Source of the DNA: Pseudomonadota bacterium
GTDB taxonomy: Bacteria; Pseudomonadota; Alphaproteobacteria; Sphingomonadales; Sphingomonadaceae
Assembly: GCA_023418595.1 (NCBI GenBank)
Contig: JAEZZI010000008.1
Location: forward strand, 1-55,401
Direction: 5' to 3'
DNA length: 55,401 nucleotides
This document shows positions 41,455 to 49,191 of the stretch, one piece after another. Positions within the stretch are counted from its first letter, which is position 1. Every line of letters starts with the position of its first letter. Both the position numbers and the translations under genes were made by a program. The notes under the pieces were generated by a model. The model made no database searches, was not told the origin of the DNA, and saw only the letters and a list, made by a program, of their open reading frames with translations.

Positions 41455-42228
41455 ATGGGGGGCATGCGTCCTCCCCAGCAGCGCCAGATCATCCGTGTCA
41501 TCGACCTCGAGACCACCGGCCAGGCGCCACCCACCCATGCGGTGTGCGAGATTGGCTGGCAGGACGTCGCGCTGGGCGTCGACGGGCGCTGGGAGATCGA
41601 CGGCGAGGGCGGCGCGACGCTCGTCAATCCGGGGCGCAGTATCCCGCCGCTGACGATGGCAGTGCACCATATCCGCGACGAGGATGTCGCCGACGCGCCG
41701 TGGTTCATTGATGTCGCGCGGTCCGTGCTCGACCCATGGCCGCGCCGCGTCGCGCTCGCCGCGCATCGCGCCGATTTCGAGCAGCAATATTGCACTGCAT
41801 CGCTGACCAAGGGCGCGGATTGGATCTGCACCTGGAAATGCGCGATGCGCGCATGGCCGGAGATTCCCGGCTTTTCCAACCAGATGCTGCGCTATTGGCG
41901 CAAGCCCGAGGGGATGGTCCACGAACGCGGCCTGCCGGTTCACCGCGCCTTTCCCGACGCCTATGTGACGGCGTTCCTGCTCCGCGACCTGCTCAACGAA
42001 TTCGGCGTTCAGCAGCTGATCGAATGGTCGCGGTTACCAGGCCTGCTCCCACGCGTCCGCTATGGTCCCGACCGCGGTAAGGAATGGCACGAGATCGGCG
42101 AGGATTCGCTGAATGGCTTTCTCGGCGATCGCGACGCCGATGTGCGCTACACCGCCGAACAGGAACTGGCGCGCAGGCGGGGCAATATACCGCCGCCGCG
42201 CGAGCCTCGCGAGCGGTTGCTGCTCTGA
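41455..42228 (+). CDS. DEDDh exonuclease with ExoX-like C-terminal domain
   Basis: A 257-residue 3'-5' exonuclease-like protein. The DnaQ-type core has the DxE motif in VIDLETTGQ, a HHIRDEDV segment, AAHRADFEQQY carrying the second Asp, and a HRAFPDAYVTAFLL stretch with the final His and Asp. The C-terminal RYGPDRGKEWHEIGEDSLNGFL resembles the domain found after ExoX-type nucleases. The biological substrate is unknown. An ATG three codons inside is a possible alternative start. It is a single gene between repeats. Confidence 0.87.
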   Translation: MGGMRPPQQRQIIRVIDLETTGQAPPTHAVCEIGWQDVALGVDGRWEIDGEGGATLVNPGRSIPPLTMAVHHIRDEDVADAPWFIDVARSVLDPWPRRVALAAHRADFEQQYCTASLTKGADWICTWKCAMRAWPEIPGFSNQMLRYWRKPEGMVHERGLPVHRAFPDAYVTAFLLRDLLNEFGVQQLIEWSRLPGLLPRVRYGPDRGKEWHEIGEDSLNGFLGDRDADVRYTAEQELARRRGNIPPPREPRERLLL

Positions 42229-42240
42229 ACCCCGACAGTT

Positions 42241-42317
42241 CCGTTCGTTTCGAGCAAAGTCCAGAAACGCTCGCGCGCGCCAAGGCCACGTTTCTCGACC
42301 TCGCTCGAAACGAACGG
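42241..42317. repeat. Palindromic repeat, TTCGAG family
   Basis: A slightly diverged copy: left arm CCGTTCGTTTCGAGCAAAGT, right arm TCGCTCGAAACGAACGG. It lies between convergent exonuclease and ROK kinase genes. Confidence 0.88.
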
Positions 42318-42335
42318 GGGGATGGGGCGGTGGTT

Positions 42336-43223
42336 CTAATTCGCTGATGAAAGCCCCACCGCAATCGCCCCCAGCGGCCCGGCCATGTCGCCCAGCCCCG
42401 GTGGCCCGACCCGACGCTCAATCGCCTCTGCCCAGCCACCGAAAGCGCCATAACCGTTCAGGCTCGCTGCCAGCCGCGTCCGTACCCGGTCGAACAGCCA
42501 GTCCTTGCCGCCCATCACGCCGCCGCCGATCGCGATCCGCTGCGGGCCCAACGCGATGACCAGATTGTAGAGTAGCAGCGACAGATCGTGTGCGACGTGA
42601 TCCCATAACGGGTGGCTGGGCGCGACCGTCGCCGGATCGCAACCGAATCGCTTCCACAGCGCTGGCCCGGAAATCAGCCCCTCGACGCAATCGCCGTGAT
42701 AAGTGCATCGACCCGGAAAATCGTCGCCTGCCACGCGGGGGATTTTGAGATGCCCCGCCTCGCCGTGCAGCCGTCCATGAACCGGTCGCCCGCCCTCCAC
42801 GATCCCCACGCCGACGCCGGTGCCGATGGTGATGTAGATGGTCAGCCCGTCGCCTGCGCCGCCCCAGCGTGCTTCCGCCAGCGCCGCGCCGTTCACATCG
42901 GTTTCGATCCCGGCGGGGCGCATCAGCCCATCGGTCAGGGCAGCAAGCACCGGCGCGAAATCCCAGCCCGGCTTGGTCGTGCCGACGATGCAGCCATGAT
43001 AGGCGCTGGCGGGATCGAGATCGACCGGCCCGAACGAGGCGATACCGATCGCGTCGAACCCCGGCCCTGCCGCCCATGCGTCGAGCTTCGCTCGCAACGC
43101 GCCCAGCGTCGCTTCGGGCGTGGTGGTCGGCACGCGCAGTCTATCGACCACATCGTCGGGGCCGGAGCCGAGCAAGGCGACGCATTTGGTGCCGCCCAGC
43201 TCGATCCCGACGATCCGGCGCAT
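42336..43223 (-). CDS. ROK-family fructokinase-like sugar kinase
   Basis: A 295-residue ATP-dependent sugar kinase. It shows the N-terminal phosphate loop GIELGGTKCVALLG, the acceptor-binding GIASFGPVDLD, the ROK ATP segment ITIGTGVGVGIVEGG, and GEAGHLKIPRVAGDDFPGRCTYHGDCVEGLISG, which contains the zinc-binding Cys/His set typical of fructokinase-type ROK enzymes. The ATG at 43223 overlaps the TraB stop as ATGA and is preferred over a TTG one codon earlier. Fructose is the likely substrate; glucose is possible. Confidence 0.9.
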   Translation of the reverse strand: MRRIVGIELGGTKCVALLGSGPDDVVDRLRVPTTTPEATLGALRAKLDAWAAGPGFDAIGIASFGPVDLDPASAYHGCIVGTTKPGWDFAPVLAALTDGLMRPAGIETDVNGAALAEARWGGAGDGLTIYITIGTGVGVGIVEGGRPVHGRLHGEAGHLKIPRVAGDDFPGRCTYHGDCVEGLISGPALWKRFGCDPATVAPSHPLWDHVAHDLSLLLYNLVIALGPQRIAIGGGVMGGKDWLFDRVRTRLAASLNGYGAFGGWAEAIERRVGPPGLGDMAGPLGAIAVGLSSAN

Positions 43224-44149
43224 CAATAATCGACGCGCGTTGCGGTCAGCTTGCGCCCGGCGAGCATCGCCTGGACGCTGTCATTGCCCGCCAGATGCCC
43301 GGCGCCGACGGCGATGAATACCGTGCCGGGTTTCGCCATCCGCGCCTCGATCCATTCCGCCCAGCGGGCGTTGCGGTCGGCGAGCAGAACCTTCGACAAT
43401 TCCGGCGTTTCGCGCAGGCTTTCGTTCATCAACTCACCCAGCCCCTGCGGATCGCCGGCCGCCCATTTCGCGACCATGTCGTCGGTGAGCTTGGCGGCAT
43501 TGGGCAATTCGTCGATCGTGCTTACCAGCAATGCGATCTGCGATTCGCTCGACAGGCCGGAGAAGAAGCCGAGCTGTTCGTCGACCGTCTCCAGCCCGGA
43601 AACCGGCTTGCCTGCCTTGGTCGCGGTCTGGGTGATGACCTTTTCCGCGCCGCTGTTGGCGTCGTAGCCCGAAGTGGTGAGCGTCAACACCGACATCTGG
43701 GTGGCGGCGAACCAGGGCTGGAAGGTGTCGAGCGCGGTTGCTGGCATCCCCAATTTGGCAAGCGCCTGGGTATAGGCTTCGCGCTTGTCGGCGGGCAGCT
43801 GCTGCGACAGCGGCGTGCCGCTGGCATTGACGGCGTGTTTCATGACCGCCGCCTGCATCGCCGACGCTTCGGGCATGACCAGTTCCAGCACGACCTCGTC
43901 GCTGTCGTCGAACGCCGTGCGGACCGCATCGTCGAACCACGACAGGCCGGGACGCAGCACATGGACGGTGCCGAACAGATAGATGGTGGTGTCGTCGTCC
44001 TTCACCACCCACAGCGCCGGGCTGGCCTCGGTCGTCGCCGCAGCGGGCGCGGGGGCGGGCTGCTGCTGCGCGACCTGCACGCCCATCAATCCCGCCAGCC
44101 CCAGCGACACGGCACCGACGGCACCCAAAGCCCATTTGTTCAGAAACAT
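43223..44149 (-). CDS. TraB/GumN family protein with N-terminal membrane anchor
   Basis: A 308-residue protein with a hydrophobic N-terminus (MFLNKWALGAVGAVSLGLAGLMG), a short Ala/Pro linker and a TraB/GumN domain. Marks are TTIYLFGTVHVLRPG, SGLETVDEQLGFFSGLS and GTVFIAVGAGHLAGNDSV. Eukaryotic and archaeal TraB relatives show metalloprotease-like features, but the bacterial function is unclear. The ATG at 44149 is chosen. It is coupled to the ROK kinase and may share a transcript with the upstream cystathionine gamma-synthase-like gene. Confidence 0.88.
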   Translation of the reverse strand: MFLNKWALGAVGAVSLGLAGLMGVQVAQQQPAPAPAAATTEASPALWVVKDDDTTIYLFGTVHVLRPGLSWFDDAVRTAFDDSDEVVLELVMPEASAMQAAVMKHAVNASGTPLSQQLPADKREAYTQALAKLGMPATALDTFQPWFAATQMSVLTLTTSGYDANSGAEKVITQTATKAGKPVSGLETVDEQLGFFSGLSSESQIALLVSTIDELPNAAKLTDDMVAKWAAGDPQGLGELMNESLRETPELSKVLLADRNARWAEWIEARMAKPGTVFIAVGAGHLAGNDSVQAMLAGRKLTATRVDY

Positions 44150-44171
44150 GGATTTCCTTCCGGTTGTCACG

Positions 44172-45521
44172 TCAGATGGCGGCGAGCGCCGCATCGAAAT
44201 CGGCGATCAGGTCGTCGGCATCCTCGACCCCGATCGAAATGCGCACCAGATTGTCGGAGATGCCGAGCGCGAGCTTGCGCTCATCCGGCACCGACAGATG
44301 CGTCATCGCGGCGGGCGCGGATGCCAGCGTTTCGGTGCCGCCCAGGCTGACCGCGAGCTTGGCGATCTTGAGCGCGTCGAGGAAGGCGAACGCCTCGCGC
44401 TCGCCGCCCTTCAGATATAGCGAGAAGGTCGAGCCCGCGCCCGAACAATGGCGGCGGTAGATATCGGCCTGGCGGTCGTCGCGCAGGAAACCGAGATAGC
44501 CGACCTTTTCGACCTTGGCGTGGTCCTTCAGAAATTCGCAGACCTTGACCGCATTTTCGCCTGCGCGCGTCATGCGCAGTTCGAGCGTCTCCAGGCTTCG
44601 CAGCAGCATCCAGGCGGTGTTGGGGTCGCAGATCGTGCCGAGCGTGTTCCGAATCGACCGCACCATGTCCATGTGCTTCTTGGTGCCGACAACGCCGCCT
44701 GCGACCAGATCCGAATGGCCGCCGGCATATTTGGTCAGGCTATAGACCACCATGTCCGCGCCGTGCTTCAGCGGCTGTTGCCAGAGCGGACCCAGGAAGG
44801 TGTTGTCGATCGCGATCGGCGGCTTTTCCTCCAGGTCGCCGAACACCGCGTCGCGCGCGGCGGCAACTGCCTCGACATCGACCAGCGCATTGGTCGGATT
44901 GGCCGGGCTTTCGAGATAGATGAGGGGCACGCGGCCGGTCGACTTGGCCTCCTCCAGCACCTTTTCGATCTCCCCTTGCGTCGCGCCTGCCGGGAAATCG
45001 AGCCATTTCACCCCGAACTTGCCGAGCAATTTGGCGATCATCGTCTCGGTCGCGGCGTAAAGCGGCCCTGAATGGACGATCACGTCGCCGGGCTGGACGA
45101 ACGTCAGAAACAGCGTGCCGATCGCCGACATGCCCGATGAAAAGGTCAGCGCATCCTCGGCCTCTTCCCACACGCCCAACCGGTCTTCGAGAATTTCCTG
45201 ATTGGGGCCGTTAAAGCGCGAATAGACCAGACCTTCGGCGCCGCCCGGACGCTTGCCGGTGACGCCTTCGAAATGGCGCTTGCCTGCCGCCGCATTGGGA
45301 AAAACGAAGGTCGAGGTGAGGAAGATCGGGGGTTTGAGCGCGCCTTCGGACAGCACCGGATCGAAGCCGTGCCCCATCATCAGCGTGGCGGGCTTCAGCT
45401 TGCGACCGCCGATTTTCTCGATCGGCGGCTTGGGATTGCGGCGCGGGGTGGTGCCGGTCAAATCGGCTTCGTTCTGGTCAGTCAAAGGGGAGGCTCCTGA
45501 GGATATTTCGGTGCCCGTCAT
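44172..45521 (-). CDS. Cystathionine gamma-synthase family PLP enzyme
   Basis: A 449-residue trans-sulfuration enzyme (MetB/MetC/MegL superfamily). It has a Ser-Gly-Met segment (TFSSGMSAIGTLFL), YLESPANPTNALVDVEAV, the PLP-lysine segment VVYSLTKYAGGHSDLVAGG and the C-terminal SLGGTETLASAPAAMTHLSV. The N-terminal extension RRNPKPPIEKIGGRKLKPATLMMGHGF marks a separate subfamily annotated as cystathionine gamma-synthase-like. Whether it makes cystathionine, homocysteine or methanethiol cannot be told from sequence. The ATG at 45521 is supported by length. Confidence 0.88.
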   Translation of the reverse strand: MTGTEISSGASPLTDQNEADLTGTTPRRNPKPPIEKIGGRKLKPATLMMGHGFDPVLSEGALKPPIFLTSTFVFPNAAAGKRHFEGVTGKRPGGAEGLVYSRFNGPNQEILEDRLGVWEEAEDALTFSSGMSAIGTLFLTFVQPGDVIVHSGPLYAATETMIAKLLGKFGVKWLDFPAGATQGEIEKVLEEAKSTGRVPLIYLESPANPTNALVDVEAVAAARDAVFGDLEEKPPIAIDNTFLGPLWQQPLKHGADMVVYSLTKYAGGHSDLVAGGVVGTKKHMDMVRSIRNTLGTICDPNTAWMLLRSLETLELRMTRAGENAVKVCEFLKDHAKVEKVGYLGFLRDDRQADIYRRHCSGAGSTFSLYLKGGEREAFAFLDALKIAKLAVSLGGTETLASAPAAMTHLSVPDERKLALGISDNLVRISIGVEDADDLIADFDAALAAI

Positions 45522-45589
45522 GATGGCGTGGGCGGATGCGCGCGAGCCTAGCCGATGCGTGTGACAAAGGGGAGGGTGGTTCAGAAATT

Positions 45590-45700
45590 CCTCCCCCAGC
45601 GGGGGAGGTGGCAGCACGCAGTGCTGACGGAGGGGGTTTGTCGCGCGGGACTGTGCCCGTGGCGCCCCCTCCGTCGCGCCACCTCCCCCGGGAGGGGAGG
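45590..45700. repeat. Inverted repeat, CCTCCCC family
   Basis: The arms CCTCCCCCAGCGGGGGAGG and CCACCTCCCCCGGGAGGGGA flank inner GACGGAGGGGG and CCCCCTCCGTC pairs. It ends 4 bases before the pgeF stop, upstream of the cystathionine gamma-synthase-like gene on the same strand. Confidence 0.88.
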
Positions 45701-45703
45701 AGT

Positions 45704-46468
45704 TTAAGGCAGCGCGATCAGGCTGATCTGGCGACCGTAATCCGGCTCGCCGCGATGGGTGGCGCGGCGATAGCTGTAGAAGCGGTCGGGCTGGGCGTAT
45801 GTATCCTGACCCAGTGTCTCGATGCGTCCGATCCCGGCGGCGGCCAGCCGGTGGGCGACATAGGCTTCGAGGTCGAACCACGCATGGCCGGCTCTGCCAT
45901 CCGCGAAGAAGCGGTCGGTCTCGCGGTCCTCGGCGGCGAACCGCGCGCGGAACGCCGCGTCCACCTCATAGCTGGCGCGGGCGATGCACGGTCCGACAGC
46001 GGCGACGATGCGCCCGCGATCCGCGCCCAGCGCCTCCATCGCGGCGACGGTGGTGTCGGTGATCCCGCCCAGCGCGCCTTTCCAGCCGGCATGGGCTGCT
46101 CCGATCACGCCCGCTTGGCGGTCGGCAAGCAGCACCGGCGCGCAATCGGCGGTGACGATGCCCAGCGCGATGCCGGGGCGGTTCGTGACCAGCGCATCGG
46201 CGTGGGGGCGCTCGGCGTCGGGATAGGGCGTCGTCACCGTCACGACCTCGGCGGAATGGAACTGAAACAGCCCCAGCAACGCCGCGTCGCGCGCGACGGC
46301 CGCCACTGCACGCCGCCGGTTTTCGGCGACCGCCGCCGGGGCGTCATGCGAGCCGAGGCCGGCATTGAGGCCCCAGCACACGCCTTCGGACACGCCGCCG
46401 CGCCGCCCGAGAAAGCCGTGGCGGATGCCCGCCAGCACGCCCGCGCGACAGACTTCGACCTCGCTCAC
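45704..46468 (-). CDS. pgeF: Peptidoglycan editing factor PgeF / multicopper-oxidase-like YfiH
   Basis: A 254-residue YfiH-family protein, now linked to correction of mis-incorporated amino acids in peptidoglycan precursors and earlier described as laccase or purine nucleoside phosphorylase-like. It shows RHGFLGRRGGVSEGV, QFHSAEVVTV, ADALVTNRPGIALGIVTADCAPVLLADR, GAAHAGWKGALGG and GPCIARASYEV, covering the conserved His/Cys zinc site. The GTG at 46468 overlaps the stop of the GNAT gene (GTGA). In many bacteria pgeF follows lgt and an NDUFAF7-like gene, as here. Confidence 0.92.
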   Translation of the reverse strand: MSEVEVCRAGVLAGIRHGFLGRRGGVSEGVCWGLNAGLGSHDAPAAVAENRRRAVAAVARDAALLGLFQFHSAEVVTVTTPYPDAERPHADALVTNRPGIALGIVTADCAPVLLADRQAGVIGAAHAGWKGALGGITDTTVAAMEALGADRGRIVAAVGPCIARASYEVDAAFRARFAAEDRETDRFFADGRAGHAWFDLEAYVAHRLAAAGIGRIETLGQDTYAQPDRFYSYRRATHRGEPDYGRQISLIALP

Positions 46469-46968
46469 AGCGCCAACCGCATCAGCCGGTCCTCATCCTC
46501 GTGGCTGCCGACCATGAAGCTGTAGCGCCCGACATCCTCGAAGCCATAGCGTGCATAGAAACGCTGGGCGCGGATATTGTCGACGAATACCGACAGGAAC
46601 AGCTCCGCCGCGCCGCGTTCGCGTGCCGTCTCGATCACCCAGTCCATCATCGCCTGAGCGTGGCCACCGCCATGCCAGGGTTTGAGCAGATAGAATTGGC
46701 GGAGTTCGAGCGCTGGCCCTACCGGGGTGATCGGGAGCGTCGGCGGGCCGATCCGGGCATAGCCGACCAGCGTGCCGTCCGCTTCCGCCACCCGCACCGC
46801 AACGTCCGGGTCGGCGAGCACCCGCGCCCAGTTGTCGGTGGTGTGGCTGGTCAGGAAGGCTGCGAGATTGTCGGGGGTGTAGAGATGCCCGAACGTTTCG
46901 GTGAACGAGGCGCGCGCCAGATCGGCGATCGCTGCGGCATCGGACGGGGTGGCGTCGCGATAGATCAC
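46465..46968 (-). CDS. GNAT-family N-acetyltransferase
   Basis: A 167-residue acetyltransferase with the acetyl-CoA site QFYLLKPWHGGGHAQAMMDWVIETA and the C-terminal FLSVFVDNIRAQRFYARYGFEDVGRYSFMVG. The acceptor is unknown. The start is GTG at 46968, overlapping the NDUFAF7-like stop, and its own stop overlaps pgeF. It sits inserted in an otherwise conserved NDUFAF7-pgeF arrangement. Confidence 0.9.
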   Translation of the reverse strand: MIYRDATPSDAAAIADLARASFTETFGHLYTPDNLAAFLTSHTTDNWARVLADPDVAVRVAEADGTLVGYARIGPPTLPITPVGPALELRQFYLLKPWHGGGHAQAMMDWVIETARERGAAELFLSVFVDNIRAQRFYARYGFEDVGRYSFMVGSHEDEDRLMRLAL

Positions 46969-48038
46969 TGAAACCCCTCGGGCGCGGGCCAGCCGGGGGC
47001 GGTGACGGCAATCACCTTGAACAACGTCCCCATCGCCGCGTCGCTGACCAGCCGGTTGCGGTCGGCGAGCATGGCGTCGGCGCGATCTGGCGCGGTTTTC
47101 GCTAGCGAGGCGGTGCGCGCGTCGATGCCCAGCTGCCCCAGGAAATCGCGCTGGGTGACGGGACCGAACACCTGCGCATCCTCGGCGCGCGCGGCCTCTG
47201 CGAGCGTCGCAAAATCGACATGCGCGGTCAGATCCTGTTCGCCCGGCGCGTCGAAGGGATTGGCGTATTCATGCCCGCGCACTGCTTGCAGCGTGTCGCC
47301 CACCGCCGGGCCTTCATAGCCATAGTCGATCACGAGTGCGCAGCCGCCCTGCGCGACGATTCGCTTGGCGAGCGCGCGCATGGTGGCGACCGCAGCGGGA
47401 GCGGTCTCGAGGATCGAGCCTGGCGCGGCGTCGCGCAGGTGCGGCGGCACGATGGGGTCGAAACCGGTCTTGCCGGTGATCGGCAGGAACAGCGTGTCCT
47501 GACATCCGACCAGCCTTTCGACCCAGCCCTCGTCGGTCTTCACGAGTTGGCGGATGGGGAGCGCGTCGAAAAACTCGTTGGCGACGACCATCAGCGCGCC
47601 GTCTTCGGGCAGGCCGACCAGATCGACGTGCCATTCCGCGTCCGCCACACGCTTCGCCTGTTCGGCGCGCAGCGTAGGGCTGGTCTCGATGAAATGCGCC
47701 GGCGGCGTGAGCCCCGCCGCGCGCATTGCCCTCAGCGCATCGGCGGCGAGCGTCCCGCGACCGGGGCCAAGCTCGACATAGCGCGCCGCGGGTCGCCCGG
47801 CGCGGTGCCACTGGTCGGCAAGCGCCAGGCCGATCAGTTCGCCGAACATCTGGCTGACTTCCGGCGCGGTGGTGAAATCGCCGCGTGCGCCGAGCGGATC
47901 GCGGGTCGCGTAGTAATGCGCGTTGGCAGCCCCCATGAACTGCGCGATCGAAATCGGACCCGCCAGCGTGATCGCGCGGGCGATGCGTTCGGGAAGCGCG
48001 GCTTCGGCGGGGTCGGGACGTTCGGGTTCGTCGGCCAT
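46965..48038 (-). CDS. NDUFAF7/MidA-like SAM-dependent methyltransferase
   Basis: A 357-residue class I methyltransferase of the DUF185 family. The mitochondrial relative NDUFAF7 methylates an arginine of a complex I subunit. Visible: GRGDFTTAPEVSQMFGELIG, the SAM-binding VELGPGRGTLAADALRAM, NEFFDALPIRQLV, VIDYGYEG and DLTAHVDFATLA. The ATG at 48038 begins ADEPERPDPAE; an earlier ATG in frame adds 12 residues. It is the first of three overlapping minus-strand genes. A role in complex I assembly is plausible but unproven in bacteria. Confidence 0.91.
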   Translation of the reverse strand: MADEPERPDPAEAALPERIARAITLAGPISIAQFMGAANAHYYATRDPLGARGDFTTAPEVSQMFGELIGLALADQWHRAGRPAARYVELGPGRGTLAADALRAMRAAGLTPPAHFIETSPTLRAEQAKRVADAEWHVDLVGLPEDGALMVVANEFFDALPIRQLVKTDEGWVERLVGCQDTLFLPITGKTGFDPIVPPHLRDAAPGSILETAPAAVATMRALAKRIVAQGGCALVIDYGYEGPAVGDTLQAVRGHEYANPFDAPGEQDLTAHVDFATLAEAARAEDAQVFGPVTQRDFLGQLGIDARTASLAKTAPDRADAMLADRNRLVSDAAMGTLFKVIAVTAPGWPAPEGFQ

Positions 48039-48079
48039 GCGGGGGCTCTTATCCGCTCCGTCCGCACTATCCAACCCGT

Positions 48080-48184
48080 ACCCCGGCCGATGTGCCGGGG
48101 TCCACGACGCCGCTTGCGCAGAGCAAGGAGCTCATATTCCCGAGCTTGCCGCCCGGTGGACCCCCGCACTTCGGCCGGGGTGAT
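48080..48184. repeat. Long inverted repeat, CCGGCC family
   Basis: The left arm CCCCGGCCGATGTGCCGGGG and the right arm CCCGCACTTCGGCCGGGG oppose each other, with GGTGGACC/GGTCCAC at the inner edges. It fills the gap between lgt and the NDUFAF7-like gene and ends 8 bases from the lgt stop. Confidence 0.85.
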
Positions 48185-48191
48185 GGGAGTG

Positions 48192-49073
48192 TCAGGCCAC
48201 GCTCTCCGTCCCCACGAACGGCTCGACACGCTCGCGCCTGCGCTTCGCCGTCAGGATCAGGTACAGCCCGCCAAAGATCATCGGCAGCGTCAGCACCTGG
48301 CCCATGTGCAGCACATTTTCAAAGAATGTCCCCGCAAACTGCGAATCGGGCTCGCGGAAGAATTCGACCACGAAACGCGACAGGCCATAGCCGAGCAGAA
48401 AGGTGCCGACGAGCTTGCCCGGATCGTAGCGGGCCTTGGTCCGCCAGAACATATAGGCGAGCACCGCGAGCAGCACGACGCCTTCCAGTGCCGCCTCATA
48501 AAGCTGGCTGGGGTGACGTGCGGGGTCCAGCCCGCCCGCGACCGTACGCGGGAAAACGATTGCCCAGGGCACGTCGGTCGGTTTGCCCCACAGCTCGCCG
48601 TTGATGAAATTGGCAAGCCGCCCGAACAACAGCCCGAACGGCACGCAGCACGCGACATAATCATGGACGCGCAGCCATTTGAGGCCGTTCTTCCTCGCCA
48701 TCCACAAGATGCCCAGCGACACGCCGATGACGCCGCCGTGGAACGACATGCCGCCGTCCCACAGTCGGAAAATCTGGATGGGATCGAGCAAAATGCTCGG
48801 CTGGTAGAACAGGATATAGCCGATCCGCCCGCCGAGGATGATGCCCAGCGTCGCATAGAAGACGAGGTCATCGGCATGGCGCCGCGCCATCGGCGCGCCG
48901 GGCTGGTCGAGCAATTTGAGCAGATACCACCAGCCGACGAAAATGCCCGCGATATAGGCAAGGCTGTACCAGCGCAGCTGGAAGAAGCCGAGGTCGAGCG
49001 CCACCGGGTCGAGGCCGAGATCGGTAAAATGCAGATAGCTGCCCGAGGCGGCGGCCAATGTGTTCAGGATCAC
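48192..49073 (-). CDS. lgt: Prolipoprotein diacylglyceryl transferase
   Basis: Lgt attaches diacylglycerol to the lipobox cysteine of prolipoproteins in the inner membrane. The 293-residue polytopic protein has the signature GLLFGRLANFINGELWGKPTDVPW with its conserved Asn and Glu, MSFHGGVIGVSLGI with the essential His, RHPSQLYEA, and multiple transmembrane segments. The GTG at 49073 (ILNTLAAASG) gives the normal N-terminus; a longer frame upstream is not conserved. lgt, NDUFAF7-like and pgeF in order is a common alphaproteobacterial arrangement. Confidence 0.94.
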   Translation of the reverse strand: MILNTLAAASGSYLHFTDLGLDPVALDLGFFQLRWYSLAYIAGIFVGWWYLLKLLDQPGAPMARRHADDLVFYATLGIILGGRIGYILFYQPSILLDPIQIFRLWDGGMSFHGGVIGVSLGILWMARKNGLKWLRVHDYVACCVPFGLLFGRLANFINGELWGKPTDVPWAIVFPRTVAGGLDPARHPSQLYEAALEGVVLLAVLAYMFWRTKARYDPGKLVGTFLLGYGLSRFVVEFFREPDSQFAGTFFENVLHMGQVLTLPMIFGGLYLILTAKRRRERVEPFVGTESVA

Positions 49074-49191
49074 AGGTCTGGGGCTCCCCCGCGTCAAAGT
49101 CGCGCCTTCAATAGGCAAAGCGGGTTGCAAACCCAAGCCCGTTCGACGGAAGCGCTGGCATGGGTCGCGCGTGCGCGATAGAGCATCGGCA

